A stretch of DNA of 64,000 nucleotides, taken from positions 124,001 to 188,000 of the forward strand of contig CAVZZP010000001.1 in the NCBI GenBank assembly GCA_963779765.1, written 5' to 3'. Both the position numbers and the translations under genes were made by a program. Source of the DNA: Silicimonas sp963779765. Lineage in GTDB: Bacteria > Pseudomonadota > Alphaproteobacteria > Rhodobacterales > Rhodobacteraceae. The notes below the pieces were generated by a model. The model did no database searches. It had not been told where the DNA came from and saw nothing but the letters and a program-made list of their open reading frames with translations. Positions within the stretch are counted from its first letter, which is position 1. Each line of letters begins with the position of its first letter. Positions 63,490-64,000 of this stretch are shown piece after piece.

Positions 63490-64000
63490 TGGCGTAGGCC
63501 TGCATCAGACGGGGGGTGGCGGCGGCCGAGATCACCCCGTCCGGACGGCGCAGGGCGGCAGTCAGGCGGCCGACCGCCCAGGGCTCCGAGACCTCGACCG
63601 CATGACCGCGCGCGCGCAGCGCGTCCAGCGTGGCTTCGGGGAAGGCGGGTTCGATCATCAGGTGCGCCGGTTTCAGGCCGCGCGGATAGAAGCTGGCCTG
63701 AAGGTGGCCGGTGTGGAACAGCGGTCCGTCGATGGCCTGCTGCGGTGTCATCCCGTGGTGAATCATGCGCAGGATGAAGGTCAGTTGCCACTGGTCCTGC
63801 TGGTCGCCACCGGGCGTGCCATAGGCCATCCGCGTCCCGTCGGGCGCGCGCGCCATCGACGGTGAAAGTGTCGTTCTCGGCCTGCGTCCCGGTGCAAGCG
63901 TCGTGGGTAACCCCTCGTCCAGCCAGAACATCTGCGCGCGGCTGTTCAGCGGCACGCCGAGGCCGGGCACAACCGGGTTCGATTGCAGCCAGCCGCCCGA
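63479..64000 (-). CDS. ggt: gamma-glutamyltransferase, 5'-partial at the window edge
   Basis: The C-terminal 173 codons of an Ntn-hydrolase of the gamma-glutamyltranspeptidase family. GGWLQSNPVVPG, LNSRAQMFWLDEG, PRTTLSPSMA and YGTPGGDQQDQWQ are typical of the small subunit, and the last holds the oxyanion-site glycines. The autoprocessing threonine lies beyond the window. The frame stays open to base 64000. These enzymes transfer or hydrolyse the gamma-glutamyl group of glutathione and related compounds, usually in the periplasm. Related acylases cannot be excluded from this part alone. Confidence 0.85.
   Translation of the reverse strand, partial: SGGWLQSNPVVPGLGVPLNSRAQMFWLDEGLPTTLAPGRRPRTTLSPSMARAPDGTRMAYGTPGGDQQDQWQLTFILRMIHHGMTPQQAIDGPLFHTGHLQASFYPRGLKPAHLMIEPAFPEATLDALRARGHAVEVSEPWAVGRLTAALRRPDGVISAAATPRLMQAYAIGR

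Noticed and set aside
1..64000. tRNA, rRNA, CRISPR arrays, insertion sequences, prophage
   Set aside because: I saw no cloverleaf-like or rRNA sequence, no regularly spaced repeats, and no transposase, integrase or phage structural protein among the coding frames.

Overview
The window is a GC-rich chromosomal segment of an alphaproteobacterium, most likely a Rhodobacteraceae (Roseobacter-type) organism. The main evidence is a complete sox thiosulfate-oxidation cluster in the alphaproteobacterial order with a soxS-soxR-soxT control arm, an IolC fused to a DUF2090 domain, an oxidative uronate pathway and single-domain sugar ABC ATPases. I see no rRNA, tRNA, CRISPR, insertion sequence or phage gene.

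Layout. 0-2.4 kb holds the end of an oxidative uronate/glucarate pathway (alpha-ketoglutarate semialdehyde dehydrogenase, KdgD). 2.8-16 kb is the sox region: two exported metallo-beta-lactamase-fold proteins, a DUF302 protein, soxBCDEF, soxVXYZA, and the divergent soxSRT arm with a SqrR/BigR-like thiol-sensing repressor. Three inverted repeats lie at the three likely sox promoters. 16-24.8 kb returns to sugar metabolism (SMP-30 lactonase, uronate dehydrogenase, a sugar ABC importer, an aldo/keto reductase) and dusA. 25-37.5 kb is a tightly coupled operon headed by a giant MnxG-type multicopper oxidase (about 2,160 aa). It is followed by an unrecognised secreted propeller-like protein, a Sco1/SenC copper protein, a cytochrome c, a subtilisin and a stand-alone copy of the subtilisin prodomain. 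I read it as a candidate Mn(II)- or metal-oxidation system.

37.7-54 kb is a glycan/glycoconjugate island. It has a polytopic GT39-like transferase, a GT2, two GT4s, two MurG-like transferases (one carrying an N-terminal response-regulator receiver domain), three aminoglycoside-phosphotransferase-fold kinases and an MsbA-like exporter. A divergent histidine kinase and NtrC-type regulator sit inside it. This is the least explained set of genes here. 54-58.7 kb has a lipoprotein, an L,D-transpeptidase and a copper regulon (cueR, copA, copZ) with recognisable CueR sites. 58.7-64 kb holds iolB, iolC, a divergent LacI regulator, a TauE/SafE exporter and a partial gamma-glutamyltransferase.

The window contains about 19 single-base frame breaks in otherwise well-conserved genes. 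They affect the ALDH gene, kdgD, an MBL gene, soxC (3), soxD (2), the SMP-30 gene, the prodomain gene, mnxG (5), gph, the GT39-like gene and both MurG-like genes. Their spread suggests base-level sequence error rather than decay, so I annotate each as one gene and give the position of each break. No gene-free stretch exceeds about 260 bases; the longest are 49563-49820, 61470-61698 and 37460-37670.
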